Shown one piece after another: positions 1-7,914 of a DNA stretch of 64,000 nt. Source of the DNA: Orlajensenia sp037404875 (GTDB taxonomy: Bacteria > Actinomycetota > Actinomycetes > Actinomycetales > Microbacteriaceae); the NCBI RefSeq assembly GCF_037404875.1, contig NZ_JBBELO010000033.1:62001-126000 (forward strand), written 5' to 3'. A model generated the notes under the pieces. It ran no database searches. It saw nothing but the letters and a program-made list of their open reading frames with translations, and was not told where the DNA came from. How positions within the stretch are numbered: position 1 is the stretch's first letter; each line of letters opens with the position of its first letter. The position numbers were made by a program, and so were the translations under genes.

Positions 1-293
1 TTCCACAGCCACAGGAAGATGGGCTGCTGTCCGCTCGAGAGTGTCACGTAGGCGTCGAACGAGAACGGGTTCGGCACCGGCGAGTAGGGGTTGCGCACCG
101 CATCCGCGTCGGTCTTGAACGACGTGATGAGAATCCAGACCAGGGGCAGGATGATGATGAGCGCGATGGCGATGAGAACGACGTAGAGCAGGGTCTTCGC
201 CGTGATCGACCGGCCCGACGCCCGACGTTTGGCGGGCGAGGTGGGAGTGCTGCTCGGGCGTACCGGTGTGGCCGGGGCGGCTGTCGTCGTCAT
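1..293 (-). CDS. Carbohydrate ABC transporter permease (MalG type), 3' part cut by window edge
   Basis: Inner-membrane subunit of a binding-protein-dependent sugar importer. Reading from the ATG at 293 gives a Pro/Thr-rich cytoplasmic N-terminus of about 35 residues. A long hydrophobic helix follows (TLLYVVLIAIALIII), then LPLVWILITSFK and DPVR/NP-type periplasmic residues, as expected for the second permease of the CUT1 sugar-importer family. The gene runs off the left end, so the EAA loop is not visible. Its ATG overlaps the TGA of the upstream permease (ATGA), so the two are translationally coupled in the operon SBP-permease-permease. Family assignment is by pattern; the substrate is inferred only from the neighbouring glycosidase. 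Confidence 0.85.
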   Translation of the reverse strand, partial: MTTTAAPATPVRPSSTPTSPAKRRASGRSITAKTLLYVVLIAIALIIILPLVWILITSFKTDADAVRNPYSPVPNPFSFDAYVTLSSGQQPIFLWLW

Positions 294-1273
294 GAGACGC
301 CCTTCTCGACGCGCTCGCGCTGCAAGCGGAAGTTGATGATGCTGATGATGGAGAGGAAGGCGAAGAGCACGTAGCTCATCGCGGCCGCGGGGGCCATGTT
401 GTTCTGCGAGAGGCCCTGGTCGGCGATGTACATGATCGCCGAGCGGGTGACGTTTCCCGGGTGTCCCTGGGTGATGAGGTAGGACTGCCCGAACATGTTG
501 GCCGACGCGAGGATGGTGGTCGTCGTGACGAAGGTCATGACCGGTCGCAGCCCGGGAAGGGTCACGCTGATGAACTTGCGCCACACGCCGGCGCCGTCGA
601 GGGACGCGGCCTCGTAGAGGTCGTTGTTGATTCCCTTGAGGCCAGCCAGGATGATGATGGTGTTCAGGCCCATCGTCCACCACACCGTCACGCCCACGAG
701 CGTGACCCACGCCCACGGAACGTCGACCGTCCACGGGATGTCGTCGGGCAGCCCGATCAGGCCGAGCAGGTGGTTGACCACGCCCGCCTGGGTGTCGAGC
801 AGGTAGACCCAGATCACGCCGATGACGCCGACGCCGAGAACGTAGGGCGCGAAGAAGATGGTGCGGAACAGGCTTCCCGCCCGGATCTTCTGGTTGAGCA
901 GTACGCCGATGAACAGGGGCACGATGATGAGCAGCGGCACACTGCCGAGCGTGAAGATGCCCGTCGCGATCATCGACTGCCAGAAGTCGCCGGAGGTGGT
1001 CGAGCCGGGGGTGAAGAGGTCGACGTAGTTCTGCACTCCGACGAAGTGCTGCACGTCGCGGAACGGGCTCCAGTCGGTCAGGCTCATCCACAGTCCGAAG
1101 ATGGCCGGTGCCACCACGAACACGCAGAACAGGATGAGGAACGGCGCCAGGAACAGGTAGGCGACAAGCGTCTGGCGGCGCCGGCGCGGCGAGCGCTTGT
1201 CGGTGAGAGGGGCACCGAGCCCCCCGGCGCTCGCGCGCCGGGGGGTCACGGGGGCTGCGACCGTATCAGCCAC
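290..1273 (-). CDS. Carbohydrate ABC transporter permease (MalF type)
   Basis: First membrane subunit of the sugar importer, 327 residues, with about six hydrophobic segments. The typical permease signature is visible as the EAASLDGAGVWRKF stretch, the EAA loop that docks the ATPase. The start is taken as GTG at 1273: it overlaps the TGA of the binding-protein gene by 8 nt and gives the normal family length. A longer reading to 1447 would add an Arg/Ser-rich out-of-frame shadow of the binding protein. No ATPase gene lies in the visible part of the operon. This is common for actinobacterial CUT1 importers, which share an MsiK-type ATPase encoded elsewhere (family knowledge). Confidence 0.92.
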   Translation of the reverse strand: MADTVAAPVTPRRASAGGLGAPLTDKRSPRRRRQTLVAYLFLAPFLILFCVFVVAPAIFGLWMSLTDWSPFRDVQHFVGVQNYVDLFTPGSTTSGDFWQSMIATGIFTLGSVPLLIIVPLFIGVLLNQKIRAGSLFRTIFFAPYVLGVGVIGVIWVYLLDTQAGVVNHLLGLIGLPDDIPWTVDVPWAWVTLVGVTVWWTMGLNTIIILAGLKGINNDLYEAASLDGAGVWRKFISVTLPGLRPVMTFVTTTTILASANMFGQSYLITQGHPGNVTRSAIMYIADQGLSQNNMAPAAAMSYVLFAFLSIISIINFRLQRERVEKGVS

Positions 1274-2573
1274 CGTACTTGCTCTGGTTCTGCTCGAGGA
1301 GCTTGTCGGCCTTGGCCTTGGCGTCGTCGAGAGCCTCCTTCGGCGACTTCTTGCCCGTGAGCGCCTGCGAGAGCGCGGTGGTGATGGTCGCGTTCGCCTC
1401 CGCGATACCGGGGGATACCGTCTCGTAGTGGGCGTATTCGAGCTCATCCATGAACGGCTGCAGGTTCGGGTACTTCTGCAGCAGGCTCGGGTCTTCGCGC
1501 ACCGTGTTGTCAGCGGGAAGCTCGCCCGTCTCGGCCCAGCCGGCCGAGTTGTCGTTCATCCACTTGACGAAGGTGGCCGCTGCGGCGGTCTCGTTCTTGT
1601 CCTGGCCCTTGTTCGACGGGAACACCCAGTGGGTCGAGCTCGACCAGACAGCCTTCTCGTCGCCGATCTGCGGAACGGGGGCGGCCTGCCAGTTCAGGGG
1701 GCCGAAGGCGGAGTTGGTGGTCTGCCAGACCCCGTTCCAGTTGAACGCGGTGTCGCCCGAGATGAGCGCGTTGATGTTGGCGTCCTGGGCGACGTTGGCG
1801 GGGCTGTAGCCCTTGTTCACCATATCGACCATCCAGGTGAGCGCCTTCACGCCGGCCTCCGAGTTGAACGTGGCCTCGGTGACGTCGTCGTTGTAGAGCT
1901 CGCCGCCGTACTGCCAGATGAGCGACTCGAGTTCGAAGGTTCCGGTGAAGACGTAGCTGTCGACCCATTCACCCTGAACGCCGGCGGCCTTCAGCGCATT
2001 GAGGGCCGCGGTGTAGGAGGCTGCGTCGGTCGGAACGTCGGTGACGCCGCCCTTGGCCAGCACGTCCTTGTTCACGTAGAGGCCCAGCGGCGTGACGCTC
2101 CACGGTACGGCGTACTGGGCATCCTTGTAATTGCCCTTGTCGAAGACGCCCTTCGGGAAGTCGTCTGCCGAGTAGTCGAGGCTCTTGACGATGTCGTCGC
2201 TCTTCAGAAGCAGGTTCTGGGCGGCGAACGTGGCGAGGTCGTCGCCGTGCAGCACCGCGACATCCGGCCCCTTGCCCGCCTTGATCGCGAGCGGCATCTT
2301 GGCGATGACGTCGGCCCACTCGAGCGGAACGTCCTTGACCACGATGTTGTCGTGCTCGGAGTTGAACTTCTTGATGAGCTTGGGAACGAGCACGGGGGCG
2401 GCGCCGCCCGTCCAGCCGTTCCAGAACGTCACGGTGACCTTGGGTCCCTTGTAGTCTCCGCCGGCGACGGCCGCCGAGCCGCCACCGCCCGAGTTGCCGC
2501 AGCCGGTCAGCGCCAGGCCGACGGCGAGCGCGAGGCCGGCGCCGAGTGCACGACGCACGGATGCCTTCTTCAT
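1266..2573 (-). CDS. Sugar-binding lipoprotein of ABC importer (SBP family 1)
   Basis: Extracellular solute-binding protein, 435 residues. The N-terminus MKKASVRRALG is followed by a hydrophobic stretch and the lipobox LTGC, then a Gly/Ser-rich linker (GNSGGGGS), so it is a membrane-anchored lipoprotein. The core has the WNGWTGG and 'VPKLIKKFNSEH' type features of MalE-like proteins, and the aromatic residues expected in a sugar pocket. The start at 2573 is chosen because AAAGGAGAG lies just upstream and the signal peptide begins directly there. It is the first gene of the operon with the two permeases. A TTTACAGCGCTGAAA operator-like site lies about 85 nt upstream, so control by the divergent LacI protein is likely. 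The substrate is probably a glycoside or oligosaccharide released for the GH2 enzyme nearby (inference). Confidence 0.92.
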   Translation of the reverse strand: MKKASVRRALGAGLALAVGLALTGCGNSGGGGSAAVAGGDYKGPKVTVTFWNGWTGGAAPVLVPKLIKKFNSEHDNIVVKDVPLEWADVIAKMPLAIKAGKGPDVAVLHGDDLATFAAQNLLLKSDDIVKSLDYSADDFPKGVFDKGNYKDAQYAVPWSVTPLGLYVNKDVLAKGGVTDVPTDAASYTAALNALKAAGVQGEWVDSYVFTGTFELESLIWQYGGELYNDDVTEATFNSEAGVKALTWMVDMVNKGYSPANVAQDANINALISGDTAFNWNGVWQTTNSAFGPLNWQAAPVPQIGDEKAVWSSSTHWVFPSNKGQDKNETAAAATFVKWMNDNSAGWAETGELPADNTVREDPSLLQKYPNLQPFMDELEYAHYETVSPGIAEANATITTALSQALTGKKSPKEALDDAKAKADKLLEQNQSKYGG

Positions 2574-2655
2574 GTGATTGCTCTCCTTTGAGTCGGGCGC
2601 CGGAAGAACCGGCACCGGGCAGACCGGAGCAGGACACCGGTCAGTGGAGTGCGAA

Positions 2656-2670
2656 TTTACAGCGCTGAAA
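2656..2670. promoter_or_regulatory. Operator-like palindrome TTTACAGCGCTGAAA
   Basis: The core CAGCGCTG is a perfect 8-bp palindrome extended by TT/AA. It lies in the divergent region between the binding-protein gene and the LacI gene. The same TTTACAGCGCTG string recurs at 3764-3775 before the glycosidase. The CG-centred symmetry fits a LacI-family operator. Confidence 0.7.
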
Positions 2671-2735
2671 GTAGGGTGTCAAGGGTGTTGCGCGCCGAGG
2701 AACGCGCCTCACAGTAGAGTCGTCGCGGAGGAGAC

Positions 2736-3755
2736 ATGCGGGGAGTGCGTCTGCAAGACGTCGCGGAGCTGGCGGGCGTATCGATGAAGACCGTCTCCAA
2801 CGTCGTGCACGACTATCCGCACGTCAGCGTCAAGATGCGCGAGCGCGTGCAGCGCGCGATCGACGAGCTCGGCTACCGGCCGAACATGATGGGACGGCGC
2901 CTGGCGACGGGGAAGACCGGCCTGATCGCACTCGCGTTCGCGAACGTCTCGATCCCGTACTTCGCCGAACTCGCCCGGGTGGTCTCGGCCAAGGCTCAGG
3001 AGCTGGGCTATCGAGTGCTGCTCGAGGAGACCGATGCGACCCTCGAGGGCGAGAGGGCCGTCGTTGCCAGTTCCGAGGCAGGTCTCGTCGACGGCGTGCT
3101 CTTCCAGCCGAGCGTGATGTCGTCGACGGAGATCGCCCGCCATCGCGGCGACGTTCCCATCGTCACGCTCGGAGAGGGCGCGGCCCCGCTCAGCATGGAC
3201 CGGGTGATGATCGACAACGTCGCCGCGGCGACGGATGCCGCCCGTCACCTGATCCGACTCGGCCGGCGCCGTATCGCGTTCGCAGGGCACGAAGCCGCCG
3301 GGCTCTCCGCGACGTCGAACCAGCGCATCATCGGCTACCAGCAGGCGCTCGAGCAGGCAGGACTGCGCGCGGATCCCGCTCTGCTCATCGCGAGCGAGTC
3401 GATCTCGGCGGCAGGCGCCCTCGCCGCCGTGGGCGCCGCCTGGGATGCCGGCCTCCGGTTCGACGGCCTCGTCTGCCGCGACGACCTCGCCGCGATCGGA
3501 GCGCTGCGCGCGCTCCAGGAGCGCGGCCTGAATGTTCCGAACGACGTCGCCGTCACGGGATGGGACAACATCCACCTCACCGCCGTGACCTTTCCCAGCC
3601 TCTCGAGCATCGCACCGGACCTCGAGGCGCTCGCCGAGCGTGCGCTCGCCCTGCTGCTCGAGCGCATCGCCGGCTTCGACGGCCTCGGCAGGCACGAGCT
3701 CGTGGGCTACGAGCTCGTGCTGCGCGAGAGCGCGCCAGCGGCTGCCGCATCCTGA
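2736..3755 (+). CDS. LacI-family transcriptional regulator
   Basis: DNA-binding sugar-responsive regulator, 339 residues. The N-terminal helix-turn-helix reads LQDVAELAGVSMKTVSNVV, followed by the hinge region YRPNMMGRRLATGKT. A periplasmic-binding-protein-like effector domain fills the rest (TGWDNIHLTAVTFP near the C-terminus). The ATG at 2736 follows a strong GGAGGAG site. It sits between the transporter operon (divergent) and the GH2 gene (same strand, 44 nt downstream), and both have the same operator-like palindrome. It is therefore the probable local repressor, with the imported sugar as inducer (inference from family and context). Confidence 0.92.
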   Translation: MRGVRLQDVAELAGVSMKTVSNVVHDYPHVSVKMRERVQRAIDELGYRPNMMGRRLATGKTGLIALAFANVSIPYFAELARVVSAKAQELGYRVLLEETDATLEGERAVVASSEAGLVDGVLFQPSVMSSTEIARHRGDVPIVTLGEGAAPLSMDRVMIDNVAAATDAARHLIRLGRRRIAFAGHEAAGLSATSNQRIIGYQQALEQAGLRADPALLIASESISAAGALAAVGAAWDAGLRFDGLVCRDDLAAIGALRALQERGLNVPNDVAVTGWDNIHLTAVTFPSLSSIAPDLEALAERALALLLERIAGFDGLGRHELVGYELVLRESAPAAAAS

Positions 3756-3758
3756 AAC

Positions 3759-3778
3759 GCTGTTTTACAGCGCTGCAG
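3759..3778. promoter_or_regulatory. Second copy of the TTTACAGCGCTG operator, before the GH2 gene
   Basis: Two overlapping inverted repeats are visible: CGCTG-TTTT-ACAGCG and the CAGCGCTG core shared with the site at 2656-2670. It lies 25-40 nt before the glycosidase start, a position that would block initiation of that gene. Confidence 0.68.
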
Positions 3779-3799
3779 ATTTGAGGCATGCTTGTCGCC

Positions 3800-5635
3800 A
3801 TGATCAGTGACGACCACGTGCCTCTGCCGCCTGCGAGCGAGCAGGACGGGCGCTACCCGCGCCCGCAACTGGTGCGTGAGCACTGGAGTGACCTCTCCGG
3901 GCCGTGGGGGTTCGCCTTCGATGACGAGAACGTCGGGCTGGCGCAGCGCTGGTTCGCGCAGCCGGCTTTCGATCGCGAGATCACCGTGCCGTTCCCGCCG
4001 GAGTCGCCGGCGTCCGGCATCGGCGACACCGCCTTCCACCCGGTCGTCTGGTACCACCGCGAGGTGAGCCCGTCCGAACTGGAGGCGAGCGGCTACGCGC
4101 ACGGCACCCGGCTCATGCTGCGATTCGGCGCGGTCGACTATCGGTGCGACGTCTGGGTCGACGGTGTGCACGTCGGTGCCCACGAGGGCGGCCATACGCC
4201 CTTCGCCTTCGACGTCACGGATGCGCTGGCCTCGGACGAGCGGCACAGCATCGTCGTGCGTGCCGAGGACGATCCGATCGACGTCACCCAGCCCCGCGGA
4301 AAGCAGGACTGGCGGGAGCAGCCGCACGTCATCTGGTATCACCGCACGACGGGAATCTGGCAGCCGGTCTGGTTGGAGGCGGTTCCCGGTGTCGCCGTCG
4401 AATGGGTGCACTGGAGCGCCGACCCCGCCGCGGCCACCGTGCGGGCGCACGTCGGCTTGACCTCGACGGCGCCGACGGGCTCCCGGCTCGCCCTCGAACT
4501 TGGGTTCCGGGGCGCCACGCTCGGGGCCATCGAGGTCGCCGTCTCGACGCGTGAAGTCGAGCTCGTGGTTCCACTGCAGCGGCAGACCAATGGCCAGGCC
4601 TACGAGGAGCTGCTGTGGTCGCCCGAGCACCCCCGGCTGCTCGATGCGCAGATCCGGCTCGTTGCGGGAGGCGCGACGGATGTCGCCGCCTCGTATGTCG
4701 GGCTGCGTTCCGCCGCGGTCACGCGCGGACGCTTCATGCTCAACGACCGGCCCTACTACGTGCGGTCCGTGCTCGGCCAGGGCTACTGGCCCCAGTCGCA
4801 CCTCGCCGCCCCTTCGGCGGAGGCGCTCCGGGCCGAGGCGCAACTCATCAAGGACCTCGGCTTCAACGCCACTCGAGTGCACCAGAAGTTCGAGGACCCG
4901 CGGTTCCTGTTCTGGGCCGACCGGCTCGGCCTGCTCGTGTGGGGTGAGTCTCCGGCCAGCTTCACGTTCACGCCCACCTCGGTGGGCCGATTCGTTCGCG
5001 AGTGGCTCGAGGTCGTGCACCGCGACTTCTCGCACCCCTCCATCGTCACCTGGGTGCCGCTCAACGAGAGCTGGGGCGTGCAGCACATCGCGCACGACCC
5101 GCGGATGCGGCACTACGCCCGGTCGCTCGTGGAACTCACCAAGGCGCTGGACCCCACCCGACCCGTGGTCTCGAACGACGGATGGGAGCAGGTCGACACC
5201 GACATCGTCGCCATCCACGACTACGAGGCTGCGGCATCCGTCGTGCGGGAGCGGTACGCCGACCGAGCCGCGATCGAGCGGATGCTGGCTGGCATCGGAC
5301 CAGCCGGCCGGGTACTCGTGCTCAGCGGCGACGTGTCGGAGGCGCCCGTGATGCTCACCGAGTTCGGCGGCATCTCGTTCGATGTCGATGGCGACGAGCG
5401 CGACAGCTGGGGGTACTCGGTCGTCACGACTCCCGAGGACTTCGCCGACCGGCTCGCGCTCTTGTTCGGCGCCGTGCACGCCAGCGCCGTGCTCGCGGGG
5501 TTCTGCTACACGCAGCTCGCCGACACGCTGCAGGAGACGAACGGGCTCGTGACGGCGGACCGCGTTCCGAAGGTGCCGGCGGAGCGCATCCGGGCGATCA
5601 TCGCGAACGCGCTGCCGGAACACCCGGCCCCCTGA
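3800..5635 (+). CDS. Glycoside hydrolase family 2 protein (beta-galactosidase/beta-glucuronidase type)
   Basis: Cytoplasmic glycosidase of 611 residues; no signal peptide is seen. Domain order: N-terminal sugar-binding jelly roll (about 15-190, with LSGPWGFAFDDE and WYHRE), Ig-like sandwich (about 200-290), then a TIM barrel. The acid/base glutamate is E423 in VPLNESWG and the nucleophile E521 in LTEFGGIS, both in the expected GH2 contexts. The length matches beta-glucuronidase-size enzymes rather than 1000-residue LacZ. The ATG at 3800 is preferred because a CATGCT box ends 7 nt upstream, as for leaderless genes here; an ATG at 3788 would add four residues. It probably cleaves the sugar imported by the neighbouring ABC system. 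The exact substrate cannot be read from the sequence. Confidence 0.9.
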   Translation: MISDDHVPLPPASEQDGRYPRPQLVREHWSDLSGPWGFAFDDENVGLAQRWFAQPAFDREITVPFPPESPASGIGDTAFHPVVWYHREVSPSELEASGYAHGTRLMLRFGAVDYRCDVWVDGVHVGAHEGGHTPFAFDVTDALASDERHSIVVRAEDDPIDVTQPRGKQDWREQPHVIWYHRTTGIWQPVWLEAVPGVAVEWVHWSADPAAATVRAHVGLTSTAPTGSRLALELGFRGATLGAIEVAVSTREVELVVPLQRQTNGQAYEELLWSPEHPRLLDAQIRLVAGGATDVAASYVGLRSAAVTRGRFMLNDRPYYVRSVLGQGYWPQSHLAAPSAEALRAEAQLIKDLGFNATRVHQKFEDPRFLFWADRLGLLVWGESPASFTFTPTSVGRFVREWLEVVHRDFSHPSIVTWVPLNESWGVQHIAHDPRMRHYARSLVELTKALDPTRPVVSNDGWEQVDTDIVAIHDYEAAASVVRERYADRAAIERMLAGIGPAGRVLVLSGDVSEAPVMLTEFGGISFDVDGDERDSWGYSVVTTPEDFADRLALLFGAVHASAVLAGFCYTQLADTLQETNGLVTADRVPKVPAERIRAIIANALPEHPAP

Positions 5636-5650
5636 GGCTGCCCTCCGCAC

Positions 5651-6361
5651 CGCGTTCCCGGAGCGTGTCGAAGGGACGTGCGTCCTGCTGGGTCGTCACA
5701 ACGCTTCGACAGGCTCAGCGAGCGGCACTTGCGAAGGCAACCACCCGTTCCCTGAGCTTGTCGAAGGGACGCGCGTTCCGCTGGGTCGTCACCACGCTTC
5801 GACAGGCTCAGCGAGCGGTACTTGCGAAGGCGACCACCGTTCCCTGAGCGTGTCGAAGGGACCGTGAGTTCTGCTGGTTCGTCACCACGCTTCGGCAGGC
5901 TCAGCAAGCAGCACGCGCGAAGGCGACCACTTGTTCCCTGAGCTTGTCGAGGGAGCGTGAGTTGCGCTGGGTCGTCACCGCGCTTCGACAGGCTCAGCGA
6001 GCGGTACCTGCGAAGGCGACCACCCGTTCCCTGAGCTTGTCGAAGGGAGCGCGAGTTCCGCTGGTTCGTCACCACGTCCGTTCCCTGAGCTTGTCGAAGG
6101 GACGCGCGTTTCGCTGGGTCGTCACCACGCTTCGACAGGCTCAGCGAGCGGTGCTTGCGAAGGGAGCGCGCGTTCGGCCTCACCACGCTTCGACAGGCTC
6201 AGCGAGCAGCATTTGCGGAGGCGACCGCCCGTTCCCTGAGATTGTCGAAGGGACGCGCGTTGCGCTGGGTCGTCACCACGCTTCGACAGGCTCAGCGAGC
6301 GGTACCTGCGAAGGGAGCGCGTTCGGACTCGCCACGCTTCGACAGGCTCAGCGAGCAGTCC
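5651..6361. repeat. Array of 15 short palindromic repeat arms (REP-like), gene-free
   Basis: Two motifs alternate. The L arm, GTTCCCTGAGCTTGTCGAAGG with variants, occurs at about 5653, 5747, 5839, 5933, 6027, 6069 and 6230. The R arm, CGCTTCGACAGGCTCAGCGAG, occurs at about 5702, 5795, 5887, 5980, 6127, 6186, 6279 and 6335. The first four L-R units repeat with a period of about 93 nt; later ones are shortened or lack the L arm. L and R are near reverse complements (CTGAGCTTGTCGAAG against CTTCGACAGGCTCAG), so each unit can fold into a hairpin. The open frames here come from the repeat period and are not genes. Confidence 0.9.
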
Positions 6362-6416
6362 CAGCAGCGGCACGACGGACCTGACCCCAGCAGGGTCATG
6401 CCCACCCGGATTGGCT

Positions 6417-6458
6417 CTAGAAAGCGCTCTCTCGTTCCGCTACCGTCACGAACGAGAG
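6417..6458 (+). promoter_or_regulatory. Promoter/operator region of the alpha/beta hydrolase gene
   Basis: Contains GAAAGCGCTCTC (6420-6431, resembling a LacI-family operator), the inverted repeat CTCTCGTTC (6429-6437) / GAACGAGAG (6450-6458), and between its arms a TACCGT -10-like box (6441-6446). The dyad overlapping the -10 suggests a repressor site. No cognate regulator is adjacent. Confidence 0.45.
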
Positions 6459-6494
6459 CATCCGTCAGGTATGCCGTGAAGAAGGAGCATCCGT

Positions 6495-7364
6495 ATGAGC
6501 GAGACCCCCGCCGCCACCCTCGCCGACTGGGAGGTGGCGGAGATCGATCGCGCCAACGCCTCCGGCCGCATCCCCGTCGTGTTCGTGCACGGCCTCTGGC
6601 TGCTCTCGAGCAGTTGGCAGCCGTGGCGGGACTTCTTCGAGGACAATGGCTACACGACGCTTGCTCCGGGATGGCCTGACGACCCGGCGACCGTCGCCGA
6701 GGCCCGCGAGCATCCGGAGGCATTCGCCAAGAAGATGGTGCAGCAGGTGACCGATCACTACCTCGCCGCCATCGCGCAGCTCACCGAGGCGCCCATCGTG
6801 ATCGGGCACTCCTTCGGAGGCCTCATCGCGCAGAAGATCGCCGGCGAGGGCGTCGCCCGCGCAACGGTCTCCATCGACAACGCGCCCTTCAAGGGAGTGC
6901 TGCCGCTGCCCGTCTCCGCCCTGAAGTCGGCCGCGCCGGTGCTGACCAACCCTGCCAACGCGGGCAAGGGCGTCTCGCTGACCTGGGAGCAGTTCCAGTT
7001 CGGCTGGGTGAACGCGCTCAGCGAGGAAGAGGGCAAGGCGCTCTACGAGCAGTACCACGTGCCGGCCGCGGGCGCCCCGCTCTTCGAGGCCGCCTTCGCC
7101 AACTTCAATCCCTTCGGCGGCCAGACCGCCGTGGACTCGAAGAACCCCGAGCGCGGGCCGCTGCTCATCATCGGGGGCGAGAGCGATAACACCGTTCCGC
7201 CGGTCATCACGAACGCCAGCTACAAGATCCAGTCGAAGAACCCCGGCGTCACCGAGGAGCTCACCGTTCCCGGCCGTGGGCACTCGCTGACCATCGACAG
7301 CGGGTGGCGGGAAGTGGCGGACGAGGCGCTCGTCTTCCTGCAGCGGTACGCACCGGCCGAGTAG
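6495..7364 (+). CDS. Alpha/beta hydrolase
   Basis: Soluble hydrolase of 289 residues. It shows an oxyanion-strand motif VFVHGLW and the nucleophile elbow GHSFGG (Ser106). A probable acid sits in GGESDNTVPP and the catalytic His in GRGHSL near the C-terminus, so the triad looks intact. A cap region (about 130-215) is present. The ATG at 6495 follows AAGGAG. It stands alone, downstream of the repeat array, with its own promoter/operator region. The family includes esterases, lipases and haloperoxidase-like enzymes; the substrate cannot be assigned. Confidence 0.88.
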   Translation: MSETPAATLADWEVAEIDRANASGRIPVVFVHGLWLLSSSWQPWRDFFEDNGYTTLAPGWPDDPATVAEAREHPEAFAKKMVQQVTDHYLAAIAQLTEAPIVIGHSFGGLIAQKIAGEGVARATVSIDNAPFKGVLPLPVSALKSAAPVLTNPANAGKGVSLTWEQFQFGWVNALSEEEGKALYEQYHVPAAGAPLFEAAFANFNPFGGQTAVDSKNPERGPLLIIGGESDNTVPPVITNASYKIQSKNPGVTEELTVPGRGHSLTIDSGWREVADEALVFLQRYAPAE

Positions 7365-7521
7365 CGCGGGAAGCGCCCTCGCGTCGACCGGTTGCTGCGG
7401 CGGATGCACCGGGGTACCTTCTTGCTGACGTGAACTCGGTCGCGCGCATCGCTGAGGGACCGATCGCGCGGTCCGCGCCGCAGTACAGCCGCATGAGTCG
7501 GGTGCTCGAGGAGGGGTGGGC

Positions 7522-7914
7522 ATGATGAGAGTGCGAATGCGCCGAGCAGTGAGCGTCGTCGCGATCACCGTGGCGGCTCTCACTGCGACCGCGTGCAGTT
7601 CACCGTCCAGCTCCGACTCGAGCGCGCTTCCGCCCGTGATGGCCGACATCTCGGAGGTGAACGGCACCACCGTCGAGCTTCCGCTCGACCAGACGCTCGT
7701 GATCACCGGCGATGATCAGACCTACACGACCTGGGATGCCGACATCTCGGATCCGGACATCGTCACCTTCACCAAGGGACGCGATGACGGCAGCGCGCAG
7801 TTCAACCCGGGCTTCGAGCCGAAGACGCAGGGCCAGACCGAGGTGACGATGAACAATTCCGAGAGCGGCGATTCGGTCACCTTCACGGTCAAGGTCACGC
7901 CGGGCGCTTCGTAG
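7522..7914 (+). CDS. Small secreted lipoprotein with Ig-like fold, unknown function
   Basis: 130 residues. A basic N-terminus (MMRVRMRRAVSVV) is followed by a hydrophobic segment and TATACSS, an atypical lipobox with the modifiable Cys, then a Ser/Pro linker. The remaining 100 residues are rich in beta-strand pattern (TTWDADISDPDIVTF, SVTFTVKVTPG), suggesting a single Ig-like or chagasin-like sandwich; this is only a fold guess. The ATG at 7522 lies 7 nt after GAGGAGG; a second ATG follows directly. The 3' end overlaps the convergent TetR gene by 20 bp. No function is recognised. Confidence 0.75.
   Translation: MMRVRMRRAVSVVAITVAALTATACSSPSSSDSSALPPVMADISEVNGTTVELPLDQTLVITGDDQTYTTWDADISDPDIVTFTKGRDDGSAQFNPGFEPKTQGQTEVTMNNSESGDSVTFTVKVTPGAS

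Noticed and set aside
3707..5650. Open frame of 647 codons on the minus strand
   Set aside because: Antisense shadow of the GH2 gene: Arg/Val/Gly-rich, no domain pattern, and the plus strand has clear catalytic motifs.
5651..6361. CRISPR array
   Set aside because: The arms are in both orientations, the 'spacers' are themselves repeated, and no cas genes are present.
5506..6384. Repetitive open frames (RSLSLSKRGDDPA and similar)
   Set aside because: They arise because the 93-nt repeat period is a multiple of three; they contain only repeat arms and no start signals.
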